Source: Apostichopus japonicus | Lineage: Eukaryota > Echinodermata > Holothuroidea > Aspidochirotida > Stichopodidae | NCBI RefSeq assembly: GCF_037975245.1 | Contig: NC_092562.1 | Location: 14,743,021 to 14,775,520 of the forward strand | Direction of reading: 5' to 3' | Length of the DNA stretch: 32,500 nt | Shown: positions 1-11,404 of the stretch, one piece after another | How the letters are laid out: every line of letters begins with the position of its first letter | Numbering within the stretch: position 1 is the stretch's first letter | Notes under the pieces: generated by a model | What the model was told of the DNA's origin: nothing | Seen by the model: only the letters and a program-made list of their open reading frames with translations | Databases searched by the model: none | Translations under genes and position numbers: made by a program

Positions 1-89
1 CAATGATGGAGTCTGTTCGTCCTATTGCATATAGCCTATATAGGAAAGCCAAGTGGTTCTTGCAGTAGTAATATGTCCCCTTATACCTG

Positions 90-276
90 TGACGTCACAA
101 GTTAAAATAATTCTCACTTTACTGTAGAATGCATAAAAAATTCACATTGCACATGCATGACGTCAGACGAAGTATTTACATTTTAAGTGGCTGTTGAACG
201 CGATCAAAAATGAGACTGGCTGAGAGTTTCATTCCTTGTTAGTAAAGATGTGACATGAATCCTAACTATGACGTCA
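90..276. promoter_or_regulatory. Cluster of three perfect CRE octamers
   Basis: The full palindromic cAMP response element TGACGTCA occurs at 90-97, 158-165 and 269-276. TGACGTCA is the known binding site for CREB/ATF bZIP dimers. A given 8-base palindrome is expected less than once in a window this size, so three within 187 bases are not well explained by chance. No TATA box, CpG island or open frame that would mark a promoter is visible beside them, so a distal enhancer or a repeat carrying CREs is equally possible. The sites are certain; their function is inferred. Confidence 0.5.
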
Positions 277-1111
277 CACAACTACGTATTGCATAACATT
301 AATGAGCGACACAGGCTCTGGGGAGGTCAGTTCTATTTGGTTGAATAAGGGTAACGGGGGGGGGGGGCTAGGTAGAGATCCTCATACAATGTCTCTGTTG
401 GGGTTTGATTTATTAACTGTTATAGATGTATGATGCATTGATTTTGACGTGAACCCTCCACCTTTAAGATCACAACGTGCTTGCTCCTTAAACTATTGCA
501 TACACTAAGGAACACCAAAACTCCAGTGGTGACATCAATGATTTGTACCGTATTTAGGATGGGGGGGGGGTGAATAATGGCTGTAGCTGATGGGGTACCT
601 AATGGGAAGAATTCAGTGTCGTAAACAGGAATACTGTCACGGATTAGGTTAGAAATAATCTAGTCTTGAAGTCCAACCGAAGTCTAATTTGACCACACAC
701 AAAAAAGCGAAAAAAAAGCGATCGTTTGAATCCAATTCAGTTCGCGTCTAGACAAGTTTTGTGATAAAATTGCAATCCTCTTCAGTCCAAATTCAAGGTC
801 TCAATCGAATCAAATGTTTTTTTTCGGAAATTACTTCGATTGGTGAATTATTCCAAATGGTTGGTTATAAATCAATTCATGAAAAATGAAAAATGAAAAA
901 AAACGAAATCTGAAAAACGAAATCTTAAAGGGTGCCTGTCGTCTCAGTTTTTGGGGGATAAATAATTTTATGACATGTGCGAGTGTATAGTGTTGCTTCC
1001 ATCTTACTGTGGTTTAATTTATTTTCCATAATGATTTATAACTATTCGCCACACGTTTATGACCTTAAAACAGTTAATTTCCATGGAACGGTATCAGAGT
1101 AAAGTGGTGTC
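277..1111. other. Non-coding stretch with G runs
   Basis: No open frame above 60 codons and no recognisable element is present. G runs lie at 356-367 and 561-570. Around 700-720 and 880-925 there are A-rich, gaaaaa-like simple tracts. It is most likely intron or intergenic DNA. Confidence 0.5.
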
Positions 1112-1135
1112 GGGTGGGGGGTGGGGGGTGGGGGG
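1112..1135 (+). other. G-quadruplex-prone G-rich tract
   Basis: Four G runs of at least three (GGG, GGGGGG, GGGGGG, GGGGGG) are separated by single T bases. This fits the standard G3+N1-7 quadruplex pattern on the plus strand. Single-base loops are the most stable class in known quadruplexes. There is no gene context to assign a role. Confidence 0.6.
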
Positions 1136-1603
1136 ATGCGAGGTAAATGTTCAACTTGGAGGGAATGGCATGTCTTAGTGGGGACAGGTCATAATTATAT
1201 GCCTTTCCATTGACACCCGTTTCAGAGAGCCGTATTTACTAGGTAAGGGTTGTCAACTGATACATTCTATATTAATTTATCCACGGGATGCCCTTAGGTG
1301 AGTATACAATTTAAAAAGGCTGGACAAGGCGGATAGACAATACGTGGAGCTAAATGCCAAAAGCTCTCGGAGTTCATTGACAATGACCATTGTCTTATGG
1401 AGGTAACATTATATGATAGATACCCGACATCAAATTTGGTTGACTCTTCATCGTGCAATGTAACGTTAAGCGCACATGCACTTTGTCAAAGGACGTGAGT
1501 TTAGTTTAACCGTTAACAATTCAATATTTCGGTCTGCACATCTTTGTTCATATCGCAAGAAGTTGAAAATAGGCCTATATACTGGTTGGATATTTGGAGT
1601 TTT

Positions 1604-1663
1604 AGAAAAAGTGCTTTGTTGGTTATACACTTAAGAAAAAGAGCTTTGTTGTTTATACACTTA
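1604..1663. repeat. 30-bp tandem duplication (two copies)
   Basis: Two adjacent 30-base units begin agaaaaag and end ttatacactta, at 1604-1633 and 1634-1663. They differ at only a few positions. This is a recent local duplication in non-coding DNA. Confidence 0.85.
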
Positions 1664-2304
1664 GCATAGTACTACTGTAAAAAGGTTAATGTGTAATGAA
1701 ACCTATATTCCCAAATGACACGTATAAATAATATTAACATTTTCTTTGTTATTAAAATTACATCCTCAGCAATTAAAGATTCACAACAACAACAAAAGCA
1801 AAGACGAAAGGAAATTACAAAGAGCAATCATTGAAAATAAGAATGAATAAAACATTTTCAAGATAGTGCAGTGGGACTGAAAATGCAAAGTTTTACTAAG
1901 CCCGCCCCATGAACAATGACCCCCTACCGACCCCCCCCCCCCCACCCCCCCCCCACTGTCACTACAAAATACAATACATGCGAAGAATGAAATTCGAAAT
2001 CACGCGATAATGCGTTTCTACTGACTAAATCATCAGCATATTGGTCCCTTAAACTCATACAGGACTTAACTAATTTGCATAGAAGATTCGGGTAACAAAG
2101 GCGAAATGCTTCATAGCCGAGCGTCCATTGAATAGGCTAATATTGACAGAGGCATAACACGAGACTCTTAATTGAGAATTGTCTGCGTTTGCCAGACAAA
2201 TCGTTTGTATATACGGTAAACATTAGAATCTTGTTGCGTGCAAAACATACATTTAGCTAAGTAGCACAACTCTTATTACATGGGAAGACAAAACCGCGAG
2301 CATT
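1664..2304. other. Non-coding stretch with C-rich run
   Basis: No coding signal is seen. A C run with one interrupting A spans 1931-1954, and (caa)n-like sequence is present near 1785-1795. The rest is unique AT-rich sequence. Confidence 0.5.
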
Positions 2305-2639
2305 CAGCTATAAAATGGCTGATTACGTTGCACTTTTCATAGCTGTGAACTCCGGTTAACACTCAAGTAGCTGTGCATTGTATTGTTCCTTACGTGTATA
2401 GGGAATTTGGCTAACGCCTTAAAATGTGCTGATCGTCAGTGGTATTAATAGCCTAAGCAAAGTTAATGTAAGTTATCAATTTCGATCCACAGTTGTATGC
2501 TATACAAAGTATAGACTGCTCCAGGAGGTATATTTGCTGTGTTATTGTTGTCAGTGTCTATAGTCTAAATTATAAATAACCTTACTTTATCGATGTATAA
2601 ACAAAAGAAGGAAATTTCCTAATGTGAATAATTGTATGC
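2305..2639 (+). repeat. Interspersed ~335-bp repeat, copy A
   Basis: This segment matches the reverse complement of 17036-17368 end to end, at roughly nine bases in ten by eye. Matching blocks include cagctatNaaatggctgatt at the left edge, ctccggttaacactcaag, ggaggtatatttgctg, gtcagtgtctatagtctaaa and acaaaagaaggaaat at the right. Homology stops sharply at both edges. No open frame, terminal inverted repeat, poly(A) tail or target duplication was recognised, so the class is unknown. It could be a non-autonomous transposon, a SINE-like element or a duplicated regulatory block. Confidence 0.85.
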
Positions 2640-3004
2640 TTTTCTGTTACCTATTGTTTGTATTATAGTGCCTGTGATAACGGTTATGTTAATACAGTGC
2701 ACTTTAAAATAAATAAATAAATCATTATTATTATTATGATTATGCTTTGTTCAAACTGCACGTTGCAGACACAACTATAATTGTATCAAAGTTGACTTCA
2801 ACGTATCTAGTGTCTAGTGAAAATATTTAGTGCAAATGGTTTGAGCGTCAAATCGCTCACTGTTATATATATGGCATGCAAATTGTGTGTATTTTCTTTA
2901 TCTGAGTAATGAGGTCAGTCCCAACCTTATTTTATTTACCATCAAATAGAAATTGAATTTCAAGTTGATATTTTGAGTGCAAAACAAACTTACATTGTAA
3001 GCTA
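2640..3004. other. Non-coding stretch with AT-rich simple repeats
   Basis: Short (aaat)n and (tta)n tracts lie near 2706-2740. No coding frame or other element is seen. Confidence 0.5.
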
Positions 3005-3036
3005 TACACACACACACACACCCACCCACACACATT

Positions 3037-3078
<42 letters not shown>

Positions 3079-3079
3079 G

Positions 3080-3110
<31 letters not shown>

Positions 3111-3116
3111 TATATA

Positions 3117-3171
<55 letters not shown>
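3005..3171. repeat. (CA)n followed by (TA)n microsatellite
   Basis: A (CA)n run with CCCA interruptions at about 3005-3034 passes directly into an interrupted (TA)n run to 3171. Long open frames across it encode only alternating I/Y residues and are artefacts of the repeat. Compound (CA)n(TA)n tracts are a common microsatellite form. Confidence 0.95.
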
Positions 3172-3173
<2 letters not shown>

Positions 3174-6100
3174 AATACACGGAAATCTTAAACTGTTATG
3201 GACATCGCGCAATTGACTTTACCGTCTACTGAACTGTCAATAAAAACATTGCTCATGACGTTGATCTCCAATGATGTACACTAAATGCCTCCTGACATTT
3301 TCACCTAGATCCTGTGTACACCGCGGTGGATTCATTTAGCCTTCTAATTTTAATGACATCCTGCTGGGTTTTAAATATTATCAGATCCTTGCTCCGACTC
3401 GCTCGCGTAATGAAATCTGTTCAATAGTTCATCATTTAGCAACGGTCCACGTAACGGTTTAAAGCAGCTCACAACGTACTTAGCTACTAGACGCGTGTTT
3501 ACTGTCACATAGGCCTGACGACGGGGGGGGGGGGGGGAGGGAGTCAGGGGTACAATCGAGGGGACTGGATCAATAAGGGGGCCGGGGAAGTTTGGATGGA
3601 GGGACGTGGAAAATATAGTGAAGAATAATGTGTTCTGTTTTTCATAACAAGAGAAAACGAAAGTGCAAAAAAAAAAGGGGCCCAGTGGCATATATATAAC
3701 GAACCTGTCTCTCAAGGCCTCTGTATACACATTCGAGTGAAACTAACATCTTCTGTATAGGTTTGATGCAGCTTTCAGGTTTTCGTTTTAGCTTCAGGTT
3801 AACAAATGTAAGACACTTACATGACAGTGTACATAGTGTCAAATAAAGAACATATACTAGGGGCTAAACAGCAGTGGTTTTGGAGGGGATGGGGGCATGG
3901 TTATGGGGATGGAGGAAGGGTGGTATTTACTCCAACACAAATAATTTGCTAAGAAAAACAAGGAGATACATTCCAAAGAAATTTCAGAGCAATTTCTCTT
4001 TTGGTGGTTTTGTGTTGTAAGAGAACAAGACCTATCTGAAACTGATGTTCACGCTGCCCGAGGTCTCTACCCCTCCTATTCCTCCGGGTCTCTACCCCTT
4101 GGTGTCCCCCTACAGTCGAAACTAACAAGAGGGTATTCTCAAAATTATAATGAAAAAGGAAAAAATACGCTCCTTTCGCTTCTGCGTAGTGTCTGAATTC
4201 TTTAAAAGCGATATTCAGTGGCCATTACCACTAGCACATAATACACACTGCAGCATTGTAGATCACATCAAACAAGAACAACTAAATTTCTTATAGAAAA
4301 GGGTGAAAATCAAAGTAAACAAAGACAAAGATTTTACAGCAGATGAAAGACAACAATAAATGTTGAAAATGTTAGATCGTACATGAAAAAGACAGACGAA
4401 AAAAAATAACCCGGCATTTGTCTGTTTTTATCATTTGAAATTAAAAATCACGCCCTAGTGCTGTTGACAGGGCGATAGTTCAGTAGAGCAACACCCCTCC
4501 CTCATACCCCATCTCGTTGCCCTACGTTCCCTGCACCACTCACATCCTATACACCACTCGATTATCCCCCAAAAGTATACAAGAAATACTTCTTGTGAGC
4601 TGACAATCTTCATTATGTCAAAGGTATATGCCGCACACCTACAGTGCCGTCGTTCGAAGTTAGAGCAGGGATGTGTTAATAACACGTCCCTAGTTAGAAC
4701 GGTTATAGCATATATGCTAATTATTGTGTTTTTACAAACCATCTCCTCATACATCTTTTCATAACATAATGAGTCAATCAATACATTTTTTCCTGTTTCT
4801 TTTCTCGTGCTTTCTTAATTCATCTCTTTTGTTCCCTCAGTTCAATATTTTCGCTCCAATAATTACAGAACAGGTTTCATCTTAAAAAAACTTTGAAAGT
4901 ATATCAGATTTAGTTGACAAGACAGGCCAGGGCAGGCCGATATTATTATCTCTGAAACTTTCAGGTTTATATATTTTTATATATAGGCATATTATGTATG
5001 ATTAAGTTGGAAAATGTCCAAATTGAGCTGTTGAGTTTACACATGAATAAAACACCAATATCAACAATTCGGCCTTCCATGGAAGGTTTGTAAATGTACA
5101 TTGCAACGATTAAATATAGCACGTGAGAAACCGTTCGGGTTTAAATGTCTACAACGTGCGGCAATCCAATTAACAGTTTTAACCCACTTGGGGAATTATT
5201 TCTATCTCACAATTTGAGAGATTGATTCATGCAGATATCAAAGTCGTGTATTTTTCCTGGATGAAAAACCAACAGACACTGTCGTCAGGGATTGAATCAT
5301 ACAGAGCCGAGTTGTTAAACTCTATGGCCCGAACCAATCACGACAGATGCCAGAATTTCTGAAAATAAGTACGAGGAGTTTTATCAACAATTTTTTTTTC
5401 TTCTCAGTAATATGCACAGAGATGGGAGAATGACAGGACAGTTTTATCACATTATAATGTTTCTTCACTCAGAAGAGAGTATTCACGTACATAATACATT
5501 GTCGCCTGAGCATAATTTATGCAAAAGTCTGATTCAATTTAACAACAAAATTGTCTATATGTCGATATAGTGTAACATTAAAGATATAAATATATATCCT
5601 AGGAAAACAATACCTAGTTTACAAAAGATAAGTACATTAATAGCCATATAGCACTGAAATATTACTCTTATGTGAAAATATCGAACCAACATACTGGAGG
5701 TGCCTGCATGGATAATAGCAAAAGTTTTTTTTCTGGCTGTCACTTGGGCCGCCCTTCTTGCAACCCACGTTCTTAACATGATCCCTATCGACTGACTTAG
5801 GAACAGACAAAGTCGATTAGACTCAAGCCGGAATGATGCGAAGGGTTGGGAGGGGGGGGGGGGGTCGTGGGGGATAGGGTGATTTTAAGCGACCGACGAC
5901 TTTGTTCGAATATAGTAATATATAGTACTATATTTTGAATTTTGAATAGCCATCTAATTCAGTGCTCGTTTAATTGTAAGATAGGAGATTTTGTTTTGTA
6001 AACACAAATATCGACTAGTTAACATTTGACTAAAAACGAGGCCGATGGATTAAAAAGAAAAGAATCGAAAAAAAAATGGGTAAGCCTATAAATAGTGCTA

Positions 6101-6560
6101 AAAGCACAGACGGTTTCAAGCCGTTGTTTCAGCGTTTCAAGGCTTGTCAGAGAAATGCGTTCAATTATTCTTAATATGTCAAACGCTGCATCGATCTGAC
6201 AACTTCTGAATTCAAAGATGCATTTATGCATATTTAGCGTTTCTTGCTATATCATTGGCAAAGAACAGTGTTTAATACGACATCAGCTTTAGTATATGAA
6301 GGGGCACCTATATAGTGTACACAAAAATAAATGCAACAACTCCGTGTAAATGGAAGAATATTGTTTTCGATTTTTTTTAATTGTTATTAAGTTATTCAAT
6401 GTCTAAACAAGATATCCTTGCACAAAAACTTTAACCGATTAATATCTTGTAAAAAGGTGTATGGGGAACTAGCATGGAATTATAAGTCTGAGGATATGAA
6501 TGTAATTTTAAATTATGTTTGTGTCTTAGCAGCGTTGATTAGACTCAATTAGTAAAGGTC
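3172..6560. other. Long non-coding stretch with G runs
   Basis: Open frames here reach 119 codons (3371-3730 minus, 4455-4781 minus) but show no family motif, and their composition reflects low-complexity DNA. G runs lie at 3523-3537 and 5852-5864. Pyrimidine-rich sequence occurs at about 4060-4120 and 4490-4560. No splice-bounded exon stands out. Confidence 0.5.
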
Positions 6561-6601
6561 GGGTGTCGGGGGGTCGGGGGGTCGGGGGGTCGGGAGAGGG
6601 G
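6561..6601 (+). repeat. G-rich minisatellite, quadruplex-prone
   Basis: Three near-identical gtcggggg units of 8-9 bases follow one another, flanked by further GGG runs. This gives at least five G runs with short TC loops. It meets the G3+N1-7 quadruplex rule on the plus strand. Confidence 0.7.
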
Positions 6602-7645
6602 TCGCGATCAGGTTGGAAGTCTATAAGATCACTTCCCTTTATGAAATGAAACCTTCTTCATGGACATAATTTACAGACAGAACACGAAATTTAGAGAAAA
6701 GTGGCAGATTTCGCATATCAATGATATCGGGGGGGGGGGGGGGTATGGGATCAAAGTGAATATTTGGCGTCTAGTTATGCTGCTATGGGTACTAATTGAT
6801 GTATAACGAGCCCTATATGCATTATTGGGAGACACAATTTGGAAGCATCATGTATCGTGCATAGGCAGCAAAGAATTATACAATTTAGCCTGATATCAAT
6901 AGTGTGAATCTACATGAATAATTAATATATTAATAAACAATTGTATAAATTCAATACATGGATAATTCCTTTTGTTTATTTCATTGATATTATAAACTTA
7001 TAACAATCGACTCGTGTAAATATGATACTGCCATATTTACCAAATCGACGTTTAAAGTCATCAATCCAGACAAAAATAGGCTCGATTTGAGAGTCGTCAA
7101 CTGTTGTTAGTATGTATGTATGTATTTTAGATCCTCCTGCAAGCAAGAACTCACAAAGAAGCCAGCATTTATAGCTGTTAAACTGTTAAAGATGAAATAG
7201 CCGTATTCCGACAATTGATCATTTAAATACAATGTAATGGTTCGTGCATCCACGCATGCAAGCCATTTAGTTGCATCATACTGTAAGATGTTAGTCTGTG
7301 TATATATGTTTCTTGTTTCGAGAATGCACATATACTTCCAAGGTGACTTTTGCATGCAGGCTTTCAGCACTGATATAGTTGCTGATTGTCCCCTATTTAG
7401 ATTCATCGTGATGAAAGTACATGTTCTCGTACTTCTTCGGTTAGAATATATGTCTCTAGGCGTCTCAATCACCGTAGTCACCGATTCAAATTCGGAATGG
7501 ACAACAACTCTTTAGTCTAATGAAGAAACCATTTTGTAACGATGATGATATATATCTTGTAACACGAGTTATTTAAAATGACTCATATCTCATTATGCGG
7601 TACGCACAAATATATGTAGATGTATACTATCGCCGCCTTTATAGT
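6602..7645. other. Non-coding stretch before the LINE tail
   Basis: A 15-base G run lies at 6729-6743. Two overlapping antisense open frames, 7107-7481 (minus, 124 codons) and 7237-7515 (plus, 92 codons), have no recognised motif. Their lengths are about what chance gives in 32 kb of AT-rich DNA. I see no firm gene. Confidence 0.45.
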
Positions 7646-7665
7646 CAATTCAATTCAATTCAATT
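7646..7665 (-). repeat. (AATTG)4 LINE 3' tail
   Basis: Four exact 5-base units form the 3' terminus of the minus-strand retrotransposon. In CR1/L2-type elements such terminal repeats are made during target-primed reverse transcription. Confidence 0.8.
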
Positions 7666-7754
7666 CATAAGACTTTATTTCAATCTCTCGCATTAAAGTA
7701 TGCAATTATGACAATAGACGTGGGTAAATGTACAAGAGAACAAGAGATTGAGGA

Positions 7755-7795
7755 GTGCCAACAAGAAGCTCTGCAGAGCTTGTTTACGTTGACAC
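7755..7795 (-). other. 3' UTR stem-loop of the LINE
   Basis: A perfect 16-base palindrome, AAGCTCTGCAGAGCTT (7766-7781), is nested in outer arms GTGCCAAC (7755-7762) and GTTGACAC (7788-7795), which pair with one mismatch. It lies about 90 bases before the element's 3' end. In known CR1/L2/UnaL2 elements a 3' hairpin is recognised by the element's own reverse transcriptase. That role is inferred here. Confidence 0.55.
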
Positions 7796-7878
7796 CCCTT
7801 TACAAATAAAACATAGAAAGAAAGCTTAAGTATACAGAGAAAACAGAACAAAGATGGCAAAGAAAGGAAAATACAAAA

Positions 7879-8319
7879 TCAATGATAGTTTGATATAAGA
7901 TACTCTTTAAGACGTTTTTTGAAGGTGTTCAGAGTTTTACAACCAGTGATAGTAGTAGGGAGGGAATTCCAAAGTTTTACACCGACATAACGAATACCAA
8001 GTTGTGCAGACCTAAGTCTAAAGTAAGGAACAGTCAATTGATTTGGCGCACGGTTGGGATAAGGATCGTTACGTAACTGAAAATAGTTGCGAAAAGTCGA
8101 CGGAGCACTATCATGTAACCAATTGAAAATAAAAATACCAACATAGTAACGATTTATATCATAGATACTAAGAGCGTTAAGAGTAGTAAACAGGGGTGCT
8201 GTATGCTGGAGGTAATCCGCATTACAAATATAACGAATGGCTCTCTTTTGAAGTAAGTAAAGGGGTTGAATTCTAGAGACATGGGTACTGCCCCAAATAA
8301 CATTACAGTCTCTCATGTT
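7879..8319 (-). pseudogene. Reverse transcriptase C-terminal fragment (LINE ORF2 remnant)
   Basis: The open frame runs on the minus strand to a stop at 7879-7881. The first recognisable family residues are around CNVIWGSTHVS, followed by the block LLQKRAIRYICNADYLQHTAPLF, which I abbreviate as LLQKRAIR...HTAPLF. After that come a PNR...LTVPYFRLR region, the hallmark GVKLWNSLP, and the terminal FKKRLKEYL. This order is characteristic of the region after the catalytic RT domain in Jockey/CR1/L2-like polyproteins. The catalytic FADD box, the fingers/palm domain and the endonuclease are all missing, so the fragment is inactive. The frame stays open for ~146 codons with no internal stop, suggesting a fairly young insertion. 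The frame extends upstream to an ATG at 8397, but the added ~26 residues do not look like the family and are probably flanking DNA. Confidence 0.85.
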
Positions 8320-11300
8320 TAAGCTATCTACGCCAAGTGCATGACGGGTATTTCGTGTGCCTGCAAATATTACAGAACCCGAATCGCTCAGAAGCATAAA
8401 CCGAAAACAGGCACCTCACAGCTTAAGTTGCAATGGAGTACTAAACTGAAAAATTGACGAATCGATTACAATCAGAGATATTTCAAGTGTTCTTATTTTA
8501 TTTTTGGCAGCCAGTTGTACGATAGATGTAAGGTCCAACTACATGTGATCCCATGATTTCAACTTCAGTTGCCTATAGGTGCTGAGCGAGTGAGCAACAT
8601 GAGATAAAAATATATATTAATTTAAACAACAGAACCTGCCTATAGGTTTGCATTGATATTAAAATATCGTGATATGATACGTGATGAAATAACAGAATAA
8701 AGAGTTTAGGTACCTGGCAACAAATGTTAATTTGTAGGATATATAGCATCTTCTTGTCATTGAATGAAATTATTAATAACTCGCAAACTAGGAAAAACCA
8801 ACAGGTTATAAGTTCATAAAATCTCTGATCATATCCAAGTAGTTGTAAATCTTAGATGATTGGTATACCCCAATAGTAAATATTACTTGTTATTGGAAAC
8901 TTTGTTTGCAATACGTATACCCAATATTGGGTAAACTATTTGCCGTTCTTTTTGTAGAACATAAATCCATACAACATAATTCAAATTGCATTTTTGGGAA
9001 CAAAGACGAAATTTGTGCGACAATGTTTCATAGATGAAATATCTGCCAACGTTTCATTATCAAAATATGATCATGTGATTTGACTTGATGACAATATTCC
9101 TGCATAATGAAGCAATTAATAAGTGCAATGATCACGTTACCCTGAATTGTAAATGATCAACTTACGAACAACTTTGAAATGTATTAAGACATCTAGACTG
9201 CATCATATCTTGATATATGTTGTAGCTTTGTACGGGCAAAAAAAAATTAAAAATATGAATGAATGAATAGATGAATAAATAAATAAATAAATAAAAGGAG
9301 GACCTCTGCAAGTTTCTGAAGCGTCATCCTCTTTGGATGAATGTTTTTATAATATTTGAAAATAATTGTACAATTGTTCCATTGTTTCTCCCGTGATAAC
9401 GTGAATTATGACGCTAAAAGTATACAGTATTTTCTAGTTTCTCTTCGAATTTATCGAATTATCAATGTAAGTACGCGAACGAGCGTACAAAAAAAAATCG
9501 TTTTGAAATAATCCAAACATTTCAATATATATATAATATACAATTCATCTCTTTACATACAATACTGTATCATTATAATGTATAACTTAGTGTAATTGGT
9601 AACTAAAGATGTGTCCTTTCACTCAGTAAATTATGCATATCGCTTAAAACGCTTCCGACGTACTTTTTTAGTTTTTTTTATTTCTTATAAGTAGAATCAT
9701 TGCATTTAGCCTAACATACGAGGGCATTATGTGTAGCGTTATCTATAACTTGGTGTATATAGTTGCTTTCTGTTCGTAACGGGAATAAAATGCAAAAAAT
9801 TCATTTTGCACCCAGTAGACAAAAGTAATTACCAAGATGCGGACACCGAGGGCGATACGTAATAGAAAAATCTATGAGACACACAAGATAAAACACAGAC
9901 CTAACCTTGCACTGGAAGAGTCGACGATAATACTCTGGAGGGCAAACGTCAATTTTCAGTCATGTGCTTAATCAAAGGCTTGGGTTTCAGAGAAATATGG
10001 TAACTCTAAAGTGCCATTATATCACACGCGTGTATATGTATGTGTATATGTAATTCGTCACTCTAAACTTTATGAAGTGAGACAAGTTATGGTAGATATA
10101 ATGAAGAGATGTACGTTTGAAAGAATAAAACTGAATATAGACTGTGTTGTGTTAACATTGGTTATTGGGTTGAGTTGGCTCATACACAAACTTATTTTTA
10201 AGAATAAATAAATCAATTCATATCAAACAAGGAAATATTGGGAATCCTTCCTTAGCTCTCTATCTATACTCCCCTCGCCCCTCGCCCCTCTCCCCTCACA
10301 CCTCACCCTCTAACCCATCGCCCTCACTCCTCCCCTCCCCCCTCGTTCACATTTCCTTGAAGATATGACGGGTATGCACATGAGCTATTATCATTACCTC
10401 GCATATCAGTTCTTGTAAGGTCTCCTATAGATCAGTCGACAGAGAGCTGTGTGTCCTTCTCGGTTTTATACGAGTCTTGTGCCGTGATTCGTGAAAGTCA
10501 TAACTGTTACACGGAATATCACGTAACAAACGTGGATGGGAGCTAGTTATAAAATAATGAAAAAGAAGTGTCTGAACGTGAGGCCCTGTCTGCTAACTTC
10601 AAGTAAGAAATCAACTTATGATTTGTCAAGTGTTTGAAATCGAACCTTGCTCTCGCCTCTCAAAAGCTAGTATATAGTTTACTTTCTGCATTCGGATATT
10701 GTCATGTGATTTATTGGGTGCTGGGTAAGTGTGGGGTGCGTGGGGTGCGTGTGGGACGGGACGTCCACGGGATGATTACATTTCGTTATTCCGTTTGTTA
10801 ATTAGCTACATTTATACACGGATTGCATGAATGTTAATATGTAATGGTTTACCACTCACAAAATGACACTGGCCTTGGTTGCAGTGATAAGGTACAAACT
10901 AAACCTGTCTCGTATGACCTTGCCGTGTCATGCACCCCTCAGACACTCCTTAGCCTGCCTAAGATCCCTTCACGACTTCTGATGTATAAATTTAGCAGCC
11001 TTTCTGAGGGAGCTTGTTGCATTGAATATCTCCCTGTTTGACAACATCGACGCTAGGACCAACATTATTTTGTTTCATTGTGTATAGTTTAGCAATTCTA
11101 CCCTGCGGTTCAGCTAAACATAGTAGTTGTTTGAGGCTATAGCCCCCCACCCCCTCACTCCCTTCCCCCAACAACAATAACCCTCATATCCTTGTCATTT
11201 AAAAACACTTTGGGCCAAAATGATTGATTTACAGAAATGGCCCATATAGACCAGAAAACTTTCTATCCGGTGTCTACATGCATAACCATGCATAGATGAA

Positions 11301-11358
11301 ACGTATATATGAGAAATTGTGCATACTTACAGTTATAACGCTTGTTTGCATATAATTA

Positions 11359-11404
<46 letters not shown>

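Larger units (their letters stand above)
7646..8319 (-). mobile_element. 5'-truncated CR1/L2-like non-LTR retrotransposon
   Basis: This minus-strand LINE fragment holds, in sense order, the C-terminal part of a reverse-transcriptase polyprotein, its stop codon at 7879-7881, a ~230-base 3' UTR, an AATAAA at 7674-7679, and a terminal array of four AATTG units (7646-7665, CAATT on plus). A 3' end of short tandem repeats rather than poly(A) is typical of the CR1/L2 branch. The 5' edge, near 8319, is where similarity to the family fades. It is a dead-on-arrival insertion of the usual truncated kind. No target duplication was found because the 5' boundary is imprecise. Confidence 0.85.

Noticed and set aside
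2932-3180. 82-codon minus-strand frame, and similar frames at 21586-21876, 24624-24983, 29541-29940 and 31800-32162
   Set aside because: They translate (TA)n microsatellites into alternating isoleucine and tyrosine. They have no flanking domains and are artefacts of the repeat.
3371-3730. 119-codon minus-strand frame
   Set aside because: It crosses a 15-base G run that encodes a proline stretch. The rest has no domain and no splice or start support.
4455-4781. 108-codon minus-strand frame rich in cysteine and tyrosine
   Set aside because: I considered a small secreted cysteine-rich protein, but no signal peptide is visible at the N-terminus and the cysteine spacing fits no family.
7107-7481. 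124-codon minus-strand frame, overlapping a 92-codon plus-strand frame
   Set aside because: No recognised motif and antisense overlap. One frame of this length is expected by chance in 32 kb at this base composition. It lies beside, not inside, the LINE.
10011-10211. 66-codon plus-strand frame ending in a hydrophobic segment and KNK
   Set aside because: It suggests a tail-anchored micropeptide, but hydrophobic translations are common in T-rich DNA and nothing else supports it.
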